Below, one piece after another: positions 45,673 to 53,309 of a DNA stretch of 64,000 bases. Under the pieces are notes generated by a model. It searched no databases. It saw only the letters and a program-made list of their open reading frames with translations, and was not told where the DNA came from. Numbering within the stretch: the first letter of the stretch is position 1; each line of letters begins with the position of its first letter. The position numbers and the translations under genes were made by a program. Source of the stretch: Bacillus mycoides (GTDB lineage Bacteria > Bacillota > Bacilli > Bacillales > Bacillaceae_G); NCBI RefSeq assembly GCF_001757995.1, contig NZ_LXLV01000019.1, positions 1-64,000 on the forward strand. Reading direction: 5' to 3'.

Positions 45673-45753
45673 ATGAATCTTTCGATTCAGGATGAGTTTC
45701 GTTTATTCGCTGAAGAACTACAGCGATATCTATCTCCAAACATCCTTCAATAA
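45673..45753 (+). pseudogene. IS231-family transposase remnant (N-terminal 26 codons)
   Basis: The reading frame MNLSIQDEFRLFAEELQRYL...SPNILQ then stops. It matches the start of IS231/IS4-type transposases I recall (MNLSIQDELQLFAEEL...). It is placed ~75 bp inside the left end and behind GAAAGGATGAC, as in an IS231. The remainder of the transposase is missing; unrelated sequence follows. Confidence 0.7.
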
Positions 45754-45844
45754 CCGCTATACACTAGCGTGATACAATGATAATGGATGGGAGTCCAATA
45801 CATATTATTAAAATTAAGATGGCTCAAGTCGGAGGAAGGCATTA

Positions 45845-46042
45845 ATGTTTTCTATGTCTCGATTAGTGAATAATTTCACATTTTGTAATGATATCAAAAG
45901 CTTTTATCATGAAGACGATTATTTACTCACTAGCTATATGACTATTGTTGATATTGATCTGCTAAATAGTGCTGTGATATGCACGGATTCTTTTTATAAC
46001 AAGATGAAACTACAGTTTTCAAGTGTAATCGACGTAAAATAA
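45845..46042 (+). CDS. hypothetical passenger protein, 65 aa
   Basis: Small neutral protein (MFSMSRLVNNFTFCNDIKSF...) with no signal peptide, behind a good site (CGGAGGAAGGCATTA-ATG) and followed by a clear terminator at 46060. It sits inside the decayed IS231-like element where the transposase body should be, so it is a likely passenger gene. No family recognised. Confidence 0.5.
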   Translation: MFSMSRLVNNFTFCNDIKSFYHEDDYLLTSYMTIVDIDLLNSAVICTDSFYNKMKLQFSSVIDVK

Positions 46043-46059
46043 TATTCACCCAACAAAGA

Positions 46060-46090
46060 AGAAAAGGAGGAACCTCCTCTTTTCTTTTTA
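46060..46090 (+). terminator. Terminator of the 65-aa passenger gene
   Basis: AAAAGGAGG-AA-CCTCCTCTTTT stem followed by CTTTTTA. Confidence 0.6.
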
Positions 46091-46110
46091 ATTTATACAT
46101 AGAACTAAGT

Positions 46111-46262
46111 GTGGCCTTGGAATAAAGTTTGATTAAATTAACTTAATAAACCTTGATAAAGGAGCAAATAAAAAAAGCGTGGTTCGAAAAAAGATTGTTC
46201 AAAACACGCTTTTTCTATATTCAATTAAATCATCCTTTTATCAAACTTTGTTTTATGGCCAC
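46111..46262. mobile_element. MITE-like element with ~23-bp terminal inverted repeats (152 bp)
   Basis: Left GTGGCCTTGGAATAAAGTTTGAT and right GTGGCCATAAAACAAAGTTTGAT (reverse strand, from 46262) match at 18-19 of 23 positions. Inside is the hairpin AAAAAGCGTG / CACGCTTTTT. There is no coding capacity. It is nested in the IS231-like element and abuts the IS3 remnant. Confidence 0.65.
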
Positions 46263-46263
46263 A

Positions 46264-46542
46264 AAGTGACATCTAAAAGTTAGACACGTTATTTCATTAG
46301 GCAGCTTCTTGGGCATGGGTCCGGTATTGTACCGGGCTCATGCCTTTTAGTTTTGCCTTTGCTGTTGTGTATTTTATATTGTGGATCCATTGACAGTTAC
46401 TTTTGTGTCTATAGTAAATCCTAATCCTGCATCTACAGATGCCTACAACATTATTATCCTGCCAATATGGAGAATCATAGAAACATAGGTTGTCCACTTT
46501 AGACACGACACGTTTTCCTACATTTAAATTGTTCCGTTCCAA
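46264..46542 (-). pseudogene. IS3-family transposase remnant (C-terminal end)
   Basis: An IS3-type end (TGACATCTAAAAGTTAGACA) is followed on the minus strand by a frame whose last residues, AKAKLKGMSPVQYRTHAQEAA (minus one), are the conserved tail of IS3-family OrfB integrases. Upstream the frame is scrambled (missense and frameshift), and no DDE catalytic residues survive. The degenerate stretch may reach ~46690. It is non-functional. Confidence 0.75.
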
Positions 46543-46731
46543 TCGACTGCAAAATGAACGAATACGTTTCTCCCTGTCTCACCAGATTTCTTGGATTTAA
46601 AGCCATTTTCCCTTTTAAGGTGATATAGTCCTTAAGATCTTGTTAAACCTGTGCAATTACGGTTGGACTTTCCTGCTGTTTGACACATATCCCCAGGCTA
46701 TCTGGACATGATAAAAGATGAGGTGACTGAC

Positions 46732-47055
46732 ATGAAGGATAAAATATTAGAATTAGTACCAGAATCGGTAAAAAAATTACTCCAGAAAAAAGTTAAAGAT
46801 GGAAACCGATGCATCATTGATTTGGTTGTGGATGATGCAACTGCTTATGGATTTGAACCGGAGCAAGTAGTCCCTTGTATCATGGCGGGTTATTATGTTT
46901 ATGAATCCACCACCTATCCCAGTGAAATGGAGGAAGAATGGAAGCTGAACTTGGTTTTTCATGCGGCCAATCGCTCGGCAATGAAGCTTCTGTCTTATGG
47001 GAAGTATAAAGCGAAACAATCTGAAAGTGGATGGATGAGATATACAAATCCATAA
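46732..47055 (+). CDS. hypothetical passenger protein, 107 aa
   Basis: Soluble helical protein (MKDKILELVPESVKKLLQKK...DLVVDDATAYGFEPEQVVPC...WKLNLVFHAANRSAMKLLSY). ATG 46732 is 8 nt behind GATGAGGTG; an earlier ATG has no site. It sits just inside the right end of the decayed IS231-like element. The segment DATAYGFEP vaguely recalls the DAATLYGFD motif of EcsC, but the similarity is too short to call. Function unknown. Confidence 0.55.
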   Translation: MKDKILELVPESVKKLLQKKVKDGNRCIIDLVVDDATAYGFEPEQVVPCIMAGYYVYESTTYPSEMEEEWKLNLVFHAANRSAMKLLSYGKYKAKQSESGWMRYTNP

Positions 47056-47174
47056 TGTTTACTTAACATACACTAACTAGCTTGGTGAGCATGAGGCGCC
47101 GTCACATGCCCATCAACTTGAAATCTTGAAATACCCCCAAGTATTTTGGTGAAAAAAAGCAACATTTAAGTTCC

Positions 47175-47633
47175 TTATGACATTTTTCTAATATAAGTTG
47201 TAACATTGCCTAAACAACAACTACCTTGTGGATTGTTTACTTCACAACCACATCGGTTTTCTCTTATGTTTTCGCGAATATGCTCTACTGGATTAGGAGT
47301 AAGTCCATTTTCCACATATTGTTTGATTTTTTCTTTTGTCCAATCAAAACAATAACAAATTGGTGTAGTTGCTGAGTCATCTTTTTGATTTACAGCTACC
47401 TTTATGTCAGATACAAAGTATTTTTTATTATTCGTATCAAAATAGACTACATCACAATCTTCGTTTGAACAAAAATAGTGATTTTCTTTAGCATTTAATG
47501 TTTCTAATGCAGATGGTTTAAGCAATGATTTTAGTGTAATCAACTTTACATTCTTAGCTTTATTTTTACATGATGGACAATGACCATTATTTTCAATTTT
47601 TATTCCTTTAAGGTTACTACAACAATCTTCCAT
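47175..47633 (-). CDS. CopZ-type (2Fe-2S)/Zn metallochaperone, 152 aa
   Basis: Cys-rich protein like the N-terminal half of Archaeoglobus CopZ. A Zn-ribbon-like part has GHCPSCKNKAKNV and FCSNEDCDVVYFD. A C-terminal BFD-like [2Fe-2S] part has ICYCFDWTKEKIKQYVENG and RCGCEVNNPQGSCC. The HMA copper-binding domain of full CopZ is absent. Such genes occur in Bacillus mercury and copper loci. AAAGGTGGAAGAATA points to ATG 47633 rather than the longer frame. It lies just downstream of merR under the MerR-type promoter, so metal handling is a fair inference; the metal is unknown. Confidence 0.8.
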   Translation of the reverse strand: MEDCCSNLKGIKIENNGHCPSCKNKAKNVKLITLKSLLKPSALETLNAKENHYFCSNEDCDVVYFDTNNKKYFVSDIKVAVNQKDDSATTPICYCFDWTKEKIKQYVENGLTPNPVEHIRENIRENRCGCEVNNPQGSCCLGNVTTYIRKMS

Positions 47634-47662
47634 TATTCTTCCACCTTTACAATTTATTATTT

Positions 47663-47940
47663 TTATAAATATTCTTCTGCTTTCTTTTCTGAATCTATTA
47701 AAGTTTCGATAATAGGACATTCGTAAATATCTTTGTTTTCGGGACATCTTTCTTGAAGGTCTATCAACATTTGTTTAATTTTTTTTAGGTCTTGAATTTT
47801 ACGTTGGATGTCCTCTAATTTAAGAACAGTGAAATCATATATGTCACCGCACTTTGCTTCATTGTGATCGACCATTTGTATCGAATGGTCTCCGTGTTAA
47901 CGCCACACTTTTCAGCCAGTTCTCCAATAAGATATTGCAT
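47663..47940 (-). pseudogene. merR-type regulator with internal deletion and frameshift
   Basis: The start (YLIGELAEKCGVNTETIRY) and the end (EAKCGDIYDFTVLKLEDIQR...ERCPENKDIYECPII) both match Gram-positive MerR mercury sensors, including the Cys in EAKC and the Cys in ERCP and ECP used for Hg(II). The middle (end of the HTH to the dimer helix, ~60 residues) is missing, and the two parts are in different frames. At the junction, near 47873-47885, GACCATT and AATGGTC form an inverted repeat. DNA binding is therefore presumably lost. Confidence 0.8.
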
Positions 47941-47958
47941 CTATCTCACCTCATATAA

Positions 47959-47990
47959 AGTATAAACCCTGTACTATAGTACAGGGTTAA
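47959..47990 (-). promoter_or_regulatory. MerR-type promoter/operator, 20-bp spacer
   Basis: Reading on the minus strand: -35 TTAACC (47990-47985), 20-bp spacer, -10 TATACT (47964-47959). The spacer lies inside a perfect 24-bp palindrome AACCCTGTACTATAGTACAGGGTT (47965-47988). Over-long spacers with a central dyad are the mark of MerR-activated promoters. The operator is intact although its own merR is broken. Confidence 0.8.
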
Positions 47991-48108
47991 GGAAAGTATT
48001 ATTTACTATAGTATCAATCTACTTTCTTAAAATAAACTGTCATTATTCAATAAGCCTTATTCAACAATATGGTCCGATTGCGAAATTCTAAAACTACATT
48101 TAGAGCGA

Positions 48109-48309
48109 TTAATCTTTATCACCACGTAACTCTTTACTACAACGTTTTACAAAAAACGCTGTTATTAAAATAATAATTCCTATACTCAAAACAAGTAATT
48201 GATCGAGTGCAATCACATCACGAAAAATCCAACGAGAAACAAAACCGAAGCTAGACATGCACACACATATAAAACCAAAATAATTTAACCATCTATGTAC
48301 ATTTTTCAT
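48109..48309 (-). CDS. small membrane protein, 66 aa
   Basis: Two membrane segments (WLNYFGFICVCMSSFGFV and LLVLSIGIIILITAFFV) separated by RWIFRDVIALDQ, with a charged C-terminus. AAGGAGGGAAAAG precedes the ATG. It lies on the same strand but upstream of the MerR-type promoter, so it is a separate unit. Within the candidate cassette it could be a passenger gene. No family recognised. Confidence 0.6.
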   Translation of the reverse strand: MKNVHRWLNYFGFICVCMSSFGFVSRWIFRDVIALDQLLVLSIGIIILITAFFVKRCSKELRGDKD

Positions 48310-48389
48310 TCTTTTCCCTCCTTAAACTACATTTTATCCTTCCCTCCTGTTTTTGGGTGTGAGTGCTGGCTAGTCGTGTGGTGATACTC

Positions 48390-48518
48390 CATGCCCATCA
48401 AGCTAAGGTCTTTAAGTACCCCCTAAACAAAATTTTAAATTTTTCTACAGTTATTTATGTGAATTCAACTCGTTTTTTTCGTTTTGGGAACAATGTATTT
48501 TTTAAGTTGATGGCTATG
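48390..48518. repeat. Second IS231/MIC-like mini-element or nested end pair (129 bp)
   Basis: Left end CATGCCCATCAAGCTAAG (48390-48407), followed by AAGTACCCCCTAAAC. Right end TTTAAGTTGATGGCTATG (48501-48518). No coding capacity between them. It may be a complete mini-element or the remains of an element inserted at the right end of the metal cassette. Confidence 0.55.
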
Positions 48519-48647
48519 CTCAAATTTGAGAGTCTTTTTTTGTTATTTCTATTCATATTTTTAAATTTTTTACCAATAATATACAGATGAGGTAGATTTG
48601 GTTATAAAGTTACTTGAGCTTACTTTACTGTATTTAGGGGTGCAAAT

Positions 48648-49373
48648 ATGAAAGTATCAATATTTATTACTTGTGTTGCAGATGTTTTTTATCCAGAAGT
48701 AGGAAGAGATGTTGTGGAAATTCTTGAAGATTTAGGGTGTGAAGTTGATTTTCCAAAAACTCAAACTTGCTGCGGACAACCTGCTTATAATAGCGGGTAT
48801 GTTAAAGAAACAAAAACAGCTGCAAAACATATGATTGAAGCCTTTTCCAGTTCAGAATATGTTGTGGCACCATCGGGGTCTTGCGCTATGATGGTTCACG
48901 AGTTTTCTAGCTTATTTTCTGAAAGTGAAGCGGAGTGGAAGAAAAAAGCTACTAAACTTGCCAATAAAACGTATGAATTCACACAATTTCTCGTTGAAGT
49001 ATTAGGGAAAGAAGACTTAGGTGCGGAGCTTCATAAAAAAGCAACGGTTCATACATCTTGTCATATGGGTCGATTAATGGGGATTAAGGAACCACCGCAA
49101 AAATTATTAAAATGTGTAAAGGGACTGGAAGTTGTTTCACTGCCACATAATTATGATTGCTGCGGATTTGGGGGTACATTCTCAGTGAAAATGCCAGAAA
49201 TTTCTGAGCAAATGGTTGAGGAAAAAGTAAAGCATATTATGGAAACCGGTGCGGAAGTGTTAATTGGGATGGATTGTAGCTGCTTAATGAATATAAAAGG
49301 ACGTTTAACACGTAATGGTTATCCAATTGATGTAAAACATATTGCTCAAGTATTAAATGAAGATCGAAAATAA
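48648..49373 (+). CDS. lutA: LutA, L-lactate utilisation Fe-S protein, 241 aa
   Basis: Two CCG domains with the cysteine motifs CCGQPAYNSGY (residues ~44-54) and YDCCGFGGTFS (~170), which bind a 4Fe-4S cluster. It is related to GlcF-type heterodisulfide reductase subunits. LutA, LutB and LutC together oxidise L-lactate to pyruvate. First gene of lutABC, 15 bp before lutB. GGGGTGC precedes the ATG. No lutR (GntR) or lactate permease gene is adjacent. Confidence 0.95.
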   Translation: MKVSIFITCVADVFYPEVGRDVVEILEDLGCEVDFPKTQTCCGQPAYNSGYVKETKTAAKHMIEAFSSSEYVVAPSGSCAMMVHEFSSLFSESEAEWKKKATKLANKTYEFTQFLVEVLGKEDLGAELHKKATVHTSCHMGRLMGIKEPPQKLLKCVKGLEVVSLPHNYDCCGFGGTFSVKMPEISEQMVEEKVKHIMETGAEVLIGMDCSCLMNIKGRLTRNGYPIDVKHIAQVLNEDRK

Positions 49374-49388
49374 GAGGGGGATATAGAG

Positions 49389-50819
49389 ATGGGAATGAAA
49401 ATTGGGAACGATCCCTTTCATAAGCGTACTAAAACAGGCATTGGGGATCAATTTATGCGACAGGCTGTCAGGAAAGCGCAAGATGGTCTGAGAGTCAAGA
49501 AATTAAAAGCTACTGAGAGTCTTGGGAATTGGGAGGAATGGCGAGCTTTAGGAGAAGAAATTCGAAAGCACACATTAGAAAACCTTGATTATTATTTACA
49601 TCAGCTAAGTGAAAATATTGAGAAAAACGGTGGTTTTGTTTATTTCGCAAAGACTGCAGAAGACGCAAGGGAATATGTAAAAGAGATTGTAAAAAAGAAA
49701 AATGCGAAAAAAATTGTGAAATCAAAATCGATGGTAACAGAAGAGATTAGTTTAAATGAAGCGATTGAAGAAGCTGGAGCGGAAGTGTTAGAAACAGATC
49801 TTGCTGAATTTATTCTACAAGTGAACGACCACGATCCTCCCTCGCATATTGTTGTTCCGTGTCTTCACAAGGATAAAGCACACATTTGTGAAATATTTAA
49901 AACAAAGTTAAATTACACTGGAACATCTGATCCTACGGAAATGGCGAGGTTTGTAAGATCGTATTTACGTGATGATTTTTTTGCAGCGGATATAGGAGTG
50001 ACTGGATGTAACTTTGCTGTTGCAGAGTCGGGGTCAATTTCTATCGTAGCAAACGAAGGAAATGCAAGACTTACTACGACACTTCCAAAAACGTTAATTA
50101 CAGTTATGGGAATGGAGCGTATTGTTCCGACGTGGGAAGAGCTTGATGTTTTAGTAACACTTCTATGCCGAAGTTCTGTAGGACAAAAGTTAACAAGTTA
50201 TATTACAGGATTAACTGAGCCTGGCGGGACAGATGGGCCTGAGGAATTTCATTTAGTCATTGTTGATAATGGTCGTTCCGATATTGTAGGAACAGAATTC
50301 CAAAGTGTTCTTCAGTGCATTCGTTGCGCGGCATGTATTAATGTGTGTCCTGTATACAGGCATATTGGTGGACATGCATATGGCTCTATTTATCCAGGAC
50401 CAATTGGAGCTGTGTTGACACCGCTTTTAGGGGGATATGATGAATATAAGGATTTACCTTATGCATCTAGCCTTTGTGGTGCTTGTACAGAAGCGTGTCC
50501 AGTGAAAATCCCGTTACATGACTTATTAATTAAACACCGCAGCCGCATTGTAGAAGAAAAACAATCACCTATAGCTTGGAACGTGGCTATGAAAGGTTTT
50601 GAAAAAGCGGTGAAGAGTCCTAGACTATTTTCTTTTGCTGCGAAGAGCGCTCCGTATGCATTAAAACCTCTCGCAAAAGGAGATAAGATCGAGCGTGGAA
50701 TTGGGCCGTTAAAAGCTTGGACGGATGCGAGAGATTTTCCGGTTCCGAAAAAACAACCGTTTCGAGAGTGGTTTGAAAAACACGAAAAGGAGAACGATGA
50801 TGGCAATCCAAAATCGTGA
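49389..50819 (+). CDS. lutB: LutB, L-lactate utilisation Fe-S protein, 476 aa
   Basis: An N-terminal LUD domain (residues ~60-290; [20 protein letters not shown]) and a ferredoxin-like domain with [14 protein letters not shown] (~312) and [13 protein letters not shown] (~362) for two 4Fe-4S clusters. It transfers electrons in the LutABC lactate oxidase. GAGGGGGATATAG precedes the ATG. Its stop lies 20 bp inside lutC. Confidence 0.95.
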   Translation: MGMKIGNDPFHKRTKTGIGDQFMRQAVRKAQDGLRVKKLKATESLGNWEEWRALGEEIRKHTLENLDYYLHQLSENIEKNGGFVYFAKTAEDAREYVKEIVKKKNAKKIVKSKSMVTEEISLNEAIEEAGAEVLETDLAEFILQVNDHDPPSHIVVPCLHKDKAHICEIFKTKLNYTGTSDPTEMARFVRSYLRDDFFAADIGVTGCNFAVAESGSISIVANEGNARLTTTLPKTLITVMGMERIVPTWEELDVLVTLLCRSSVGQKLTSYITGLTEPGGTDGPEEFHLVIVDNGRSDIVGTEFQSVLQCIRCAACINVCPVYRHIGGHAYGSIYPGPIGAVLTPLLGGYDEYKDLPYASSLCGACTEACPVKIPLHDLLIKHRSRIVEEKQSPIAWNVAMKGFEKAVKSPRLFSFAAKSAPYALKPLAKGDKIERGIGPLKAWTDARDFPVPKKQPFREWFEKHEKENDDGNPKS

Positions 50820-51501
50820 GGAATTTTTACTTCAGTTATCAGAAAAGCTTGGTAGGAAACGTCCAGAAGCAGTGAAAAAACCGACATGGTCTTTTTCCCC
50901 GCAGTGGAATGTTTTTGACGGACTTTCGCAAGACGAACTTGTATTACAGTTAATGGAGCACTGCGAAGTCATTCATACAGAAGTAAAGCGAACAACAAAG
51001 GAAAATCTTGTTGAAACATTGGGGTCTTTTATAAAAGAATGGAATATCAAATCTGCTATGTATTCGAACGATGAGCGCTTTAATGAGTACGGTCTTACTT
51101 CATGTTTCAACAATGAAGGCACAACAAATTTTCGTGCATGGGGATTAGATCATAAAGAAGAGGACATAAAATTTGCGAAAGCTGCTGACCTTGGCATTAC
51201 GTTCAGTGATATGACTCTAGCGGAATCAGGAACCGTTGTGCTATTTAATGACGGGTTAAAAGGAAGACATGTTAGTTTGCTTCCAGAGTCATATATTGCA
51301 ATCGTTCCTAAAAGTACGATCGTACCAAGATTAACCCAAGCTACAAAACTGATTCATGATCAAAGTAAAGCGGGAGAAAACCTGCCGGCTTGTGTGAACT
51401 TCGTCTCTGGTCCATCAAATAGCGCAGATATTGAAATGAACCTTGTCGTAGGTGTACATGGGCCAATTAGAACAGCGTATATTATTGTGGATGATCAATA
51501 A
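50800..51501 (+). CDS. lutC: LutC, L-lactate utilisation LUD-domain protein, 233 aa
   Basis: LUD-domain protein with [19 protein letters not shown] and the C-terminal [16 protein letters not shown]. It is the third subunit of the lactate oxidation complex. The frame opens at 50725, but AAAGGAG (50786-50792) sets the start at ATG 50800 (an adjacent ATG at 50797 is also possible). It overlaps lutB by 20 bp and is followed by a terminator at 51559. Confidence 0.94.
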   Translation: MAIQNREEFLLQLSEKLGRKRPEAVKKPTWSFSPQWNVFDGLSQDELVLQLMEHCEVIHTEVKRTTKENLVETLGSFIKEWNIKSAMYSNDERFNEYGLTSCFNNEGTTNFRAWGLDHKEEDIKFAKAADLGITFSDMTLAESGTVVLFNDGLKGRHVSLLPESYIAIVPKSTIVPRLTQATKLIHDQSKAGENLPACVNFVSGPSNSADIEMNLVVGVHGPIRTAYIIVDDQ

Positions 51502-51558
51502 TGATTTACATGTGCGGCAGAACGCGAAATATAGCTGAAACATTATAAGAGTACTGAA

Positions 51559-51603
51559 AATAGAAAGCGCTGGCTGTTAAATATAACCGGGCTTTCTATT
51601 TTG
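51559..51603 (+). terminator. Terminator of lutABC
   Basis: AATAGAAAGC / GCTTTCTATT (51559-51568 / 51591-51600), followed by TTG. Confidence 0.65.
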
Positions 51604-51695
51604 CGTGCGCTTACTGGTGAGGAAACCTTAAAAAGGAAAAATTTAATCTGTTTCAGTTTTCTACGCTACTATAACTAACTGAATTGTGTCTTTTC

Positions 51696-51845
51696 TTAGA
51701 AGCTAAGCACACTATAACTAGCTCCAATTATAATGAATACGATAAAGAGAAGAATGAGTAATAAAAGCCCACTACTACCGCTCTTACCATCTTGGCCATC
51801 TTCACCGCCGCCGCTACCACTACCACCTTTACCGCCATATCCCAT
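51696..51845 (-). CDS. Gly-rich YjcZ-like small membrane peptide, 49 aa
   Basis: MGYGGKGGSGSGGGEDGQDG followed by a Ser/Gly stretch and one membrane helix (LLLLILLFIVFIIIGASYSV). Gly-rich head plus single helix is the YjcZ-type layout. AAGGGGGCC lies 6 nt before the ATG at 51845; the longer frame is not coding. It is on the opposite strand to the TetR gene, 160 bp away. Probably a sporulation-related membrane peptide; inferred by pattern. Confidence 0.65.
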   Translation of the reverse strand: MGYGGKGGSGSGGGEDGQDGKSGSSGLLLLILLFIVFIIIGASYSVLSF

Positions 51846-51960
51846 ATGAATGGCCCCCTTATTGTTATACGTTGCTTTTACTTTATATTTTTCTAGGTTC
51901 ATCAAGAAGTTCCTTTTAAAACGATGATTAACTTGCAAATCATTCATTTTCATTTTACAA

Positions 51961-51984
51961 TTTACTTACCGACCGGTAAGTAAA
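51961..51984 (+). promoter_or_regulatory. TetR-type operator
   Basis: TTTACTTACCGACCGGTAAGTAAA is an almost perfect dyad with the ACCGACCGGT core common to TetR-family operators. It lies 18 bp upstream of the TetR gene start, so autorepression is likely. Confidence 0.75.
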
Positions 51985-52001
51985 AATAAAAGAGGTACAG
52001 T

Positions 52002-52583
52002 ATGACAAAAAATTTACAAACATCGCAGCACATTGTAGAGGCATCATTTAAATTAATGGCAGAGCACGGCATTGAGAAGATGAGTCTTTCAATGATTGCG
52101 AAAGAAGTAGGCATATCAAAGCCAGCTATTTATTATCATTTTCCGTCTAAAGAAGCGTTAGTTGATTTTTTATTTGAAGAGATTTTTTCTGGATATCAAT
52201 TCGTGGGTTACTTCGATAAAGACCAATATACGAAAGAAAACTTTGAAGAAAAGTTAATTGCAGATGGTTTACATATGTTGTCGGAGTATAGAGGTCAAGA
52301 AGGCATATTACGAGTTATAAATGAATTCATCGTAACTGCGACGCGAAATGAAAAGTATCAGAAACGCTTATTTGAAATACAAGAAGATTTCTTAAATGGA
52401 TTCCACGATTTATTGAAGCAAGGTGTGGAACTTGGCGTTGTGTCACAACATGCAACAGAAGAAAACGCGCATACGTTAGCGCTCGTTATTGATAATATGA
52501 GTAATTACATATTAATAGGATTCCAGTTAAAGTATAAAGAAATTTGGATTCGAAATGTGAAAAACGTAATGAAGGGGGAATGA
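52002..52583 (+). CDS. TetR-family regulator, 193 aa
   Basis: N-terminal helix-turn-helix (IVEASFKLMAEHGIEKMSLS...VGISKPAIYYHFPSKEALVD, residues ~10-55), typical of TetR; the rest is an all-helical ligand domain. AGAGGTACAGT precedes the ATG. It is coupled to a 55-aa membrane protein and followed by the PH-domain pair, which it may control together with itself through the upstream operator. Ligand unknown. Confidence 0.92.
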   Translation: MTKNLQTSQHIVEASFKLMAEHGIEKMSLSMIAKEVGISKPAIYYHFPSKEALVDFLFEEIFSGYQFVGYFDKDQYTKENFEEKLIADGLHMLSEYRGQEGILRVINEFIVTATRNEKYQKRLFEIQEDFLNGFHDLLKQGVELGVVSQHATEENAHTLALVIDNMSNYILIGFQLKYKEIWIRNVKNVMKGE

Positions 52584-52585
52584 AG

Positions 52586-52753
52586 ATGAAAATGCAGAAA
52601 AATTGGTGGCTCGGTTTTCTTGGATTTGTGGGAGTGTATAAAATTCCAGGTATGATTGAAGCTTTTCAAGCGGATAAAGGTTGGTTTGCATTAATCGGTT
52701 TCGTGTGGTTACTTTGGTTCGGATATTTTATTCCTGAGAAGAAAGATAATTGA
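52586..52753 (+). CDS. small membrane protein, 55 aa
   Basis: MKMQKNWWLGFLGFVGVYKI and GWFALIGFVWLLWFGYFIP are two hydrophobic segments, with a charged tail EKKDN. It follows the TetR stop directly. ATG 52586 is 9 nt from GGGGG; ATG 52580 would overlap the TetR stop as ATGA. Co-transcribed with the TetR gene. Similar small proteins occur beside TetR regulators in bacilli. Function unknown. Confidence 0.7.
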   Translation: MKMQKNWWLGFLGFVGVYKIPGMIEAFQADKGWFALIGFVWLLWFGYFIPEKKDN

Positions 52754-52832
52754 ATTTCAATTTTCTGTAAAGTTATGTAAAATATAGTTTGAGAGTATTC
52801 GTATATTAGATTAATAGATTTGGAGTGGTTAC

Positions 52833-53309
52833 ATGGATCCATTGAAAAATGAAATTCATCCTGACATGGTCAAGGTGTGGAAAATTCGTGCTGTAATTGA
52901 AGAAGGGATAGGTATTCTCGTCATCTTAGTATACCTTTTCCTCATGATAAAGTTTGATTGGTGGGCGTGGATTTTGTATGTGATGGTTGGGTTAACAGTT
53001 GCGCTAGCACCATTTTCGTACTTCGTATTCCCGAAACTACGTCAGCGTTATTATAGCTATCAATTAAATGAAGAAGAGCTTGAAATTCAGCACGGTCTTT
53101 TCGTCGTAAAGCGCGTATTAGTACCGATGATTCGTGTACAGCACGTTACAATTGAACAAGGACCAATTATGAGAAAACATGGATTAGCAGAATTACATAT
53201 TTCAACAGCGGCAACTTCTCATAGCATTCCAGGCTTAACGATGTATGAAGCGGAAATGTTAAAAACGAGAATTGCAGAATTAGCGAAAGTGAGTGATGAG
53301 GATGTATAA
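52833..53309 (+). CDS. YdbS-like PH-domain (bPH2/DUF304) membrane protein, copy 1, 158 aa
   Basis: Two membrane segments (~28-48 and 50-70) followed by a bacterial PH-like domain (FPKLRQRYYSYQLNEEELEI, VPMIRVQHVTIEQGPIMRK, STAATSHSIPGL). The start follows TTGGAGTGG. It overlaps the next gene by 8 bp. With the large partner it forms the YdbS-YdbT type pair, linked in some bacilli to resistance against external antimicrobials (from memory of annotation). A second copy of the pair lies at 57642. Confidence 0.85.
   Translation: MDPLKNEIHPDMVKVWKIRAVIEEGIGILVILVYLFLMIKFDWWAWILYVMVGLTVALAPFSYFVFPKLRQRYYSYQLNEEELEIQHGLFVVKRVLVPMIRVQHVTIEQGPIMRKHGLAELHISTAATSHSIPGLTMYEAEMLKTRIAELAKVSDEDV

Larger units (their letters stand above)
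45570..47093 (+). mobile_element. Decayed IS231-like element with passenger genes (about 1.5 kb)
   Basis: Left end CATCACTATCAACCTAAG (45581-45598), preceded by GGGG. Right end CTAGCTTGGTGAGCATG (47077-47093), facing inward. Inside lie the first 26 codons of an IS231-type transposase, a 65-aa gene with its own terminator, a MITE-like insert, an IS3 remnant and a 107-aa gene. The next element's left end begins 11 bp after this right end, a spacing equal to IS231 target duplications. Confidence 0.65.
47105..48518. mobile_element. Candidate MIC231-like cassette carrying metal-handling genes (about 1.4 kb)
   Basis: Left end CATGCCCATCAACTTGAA (47105-47122), followed by TACCCCC as in the other elements. 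The nearest inward-facing right end is TTTAAGTTGATGGCTATG (48501-48518). No transposase lies between them, only a CopZ-type gene, a broken merR, a MerR-type promoter and a small membrane-protein gene. A second left end at 48390 makes the right boundary uncertain. Confidence 0.5.
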
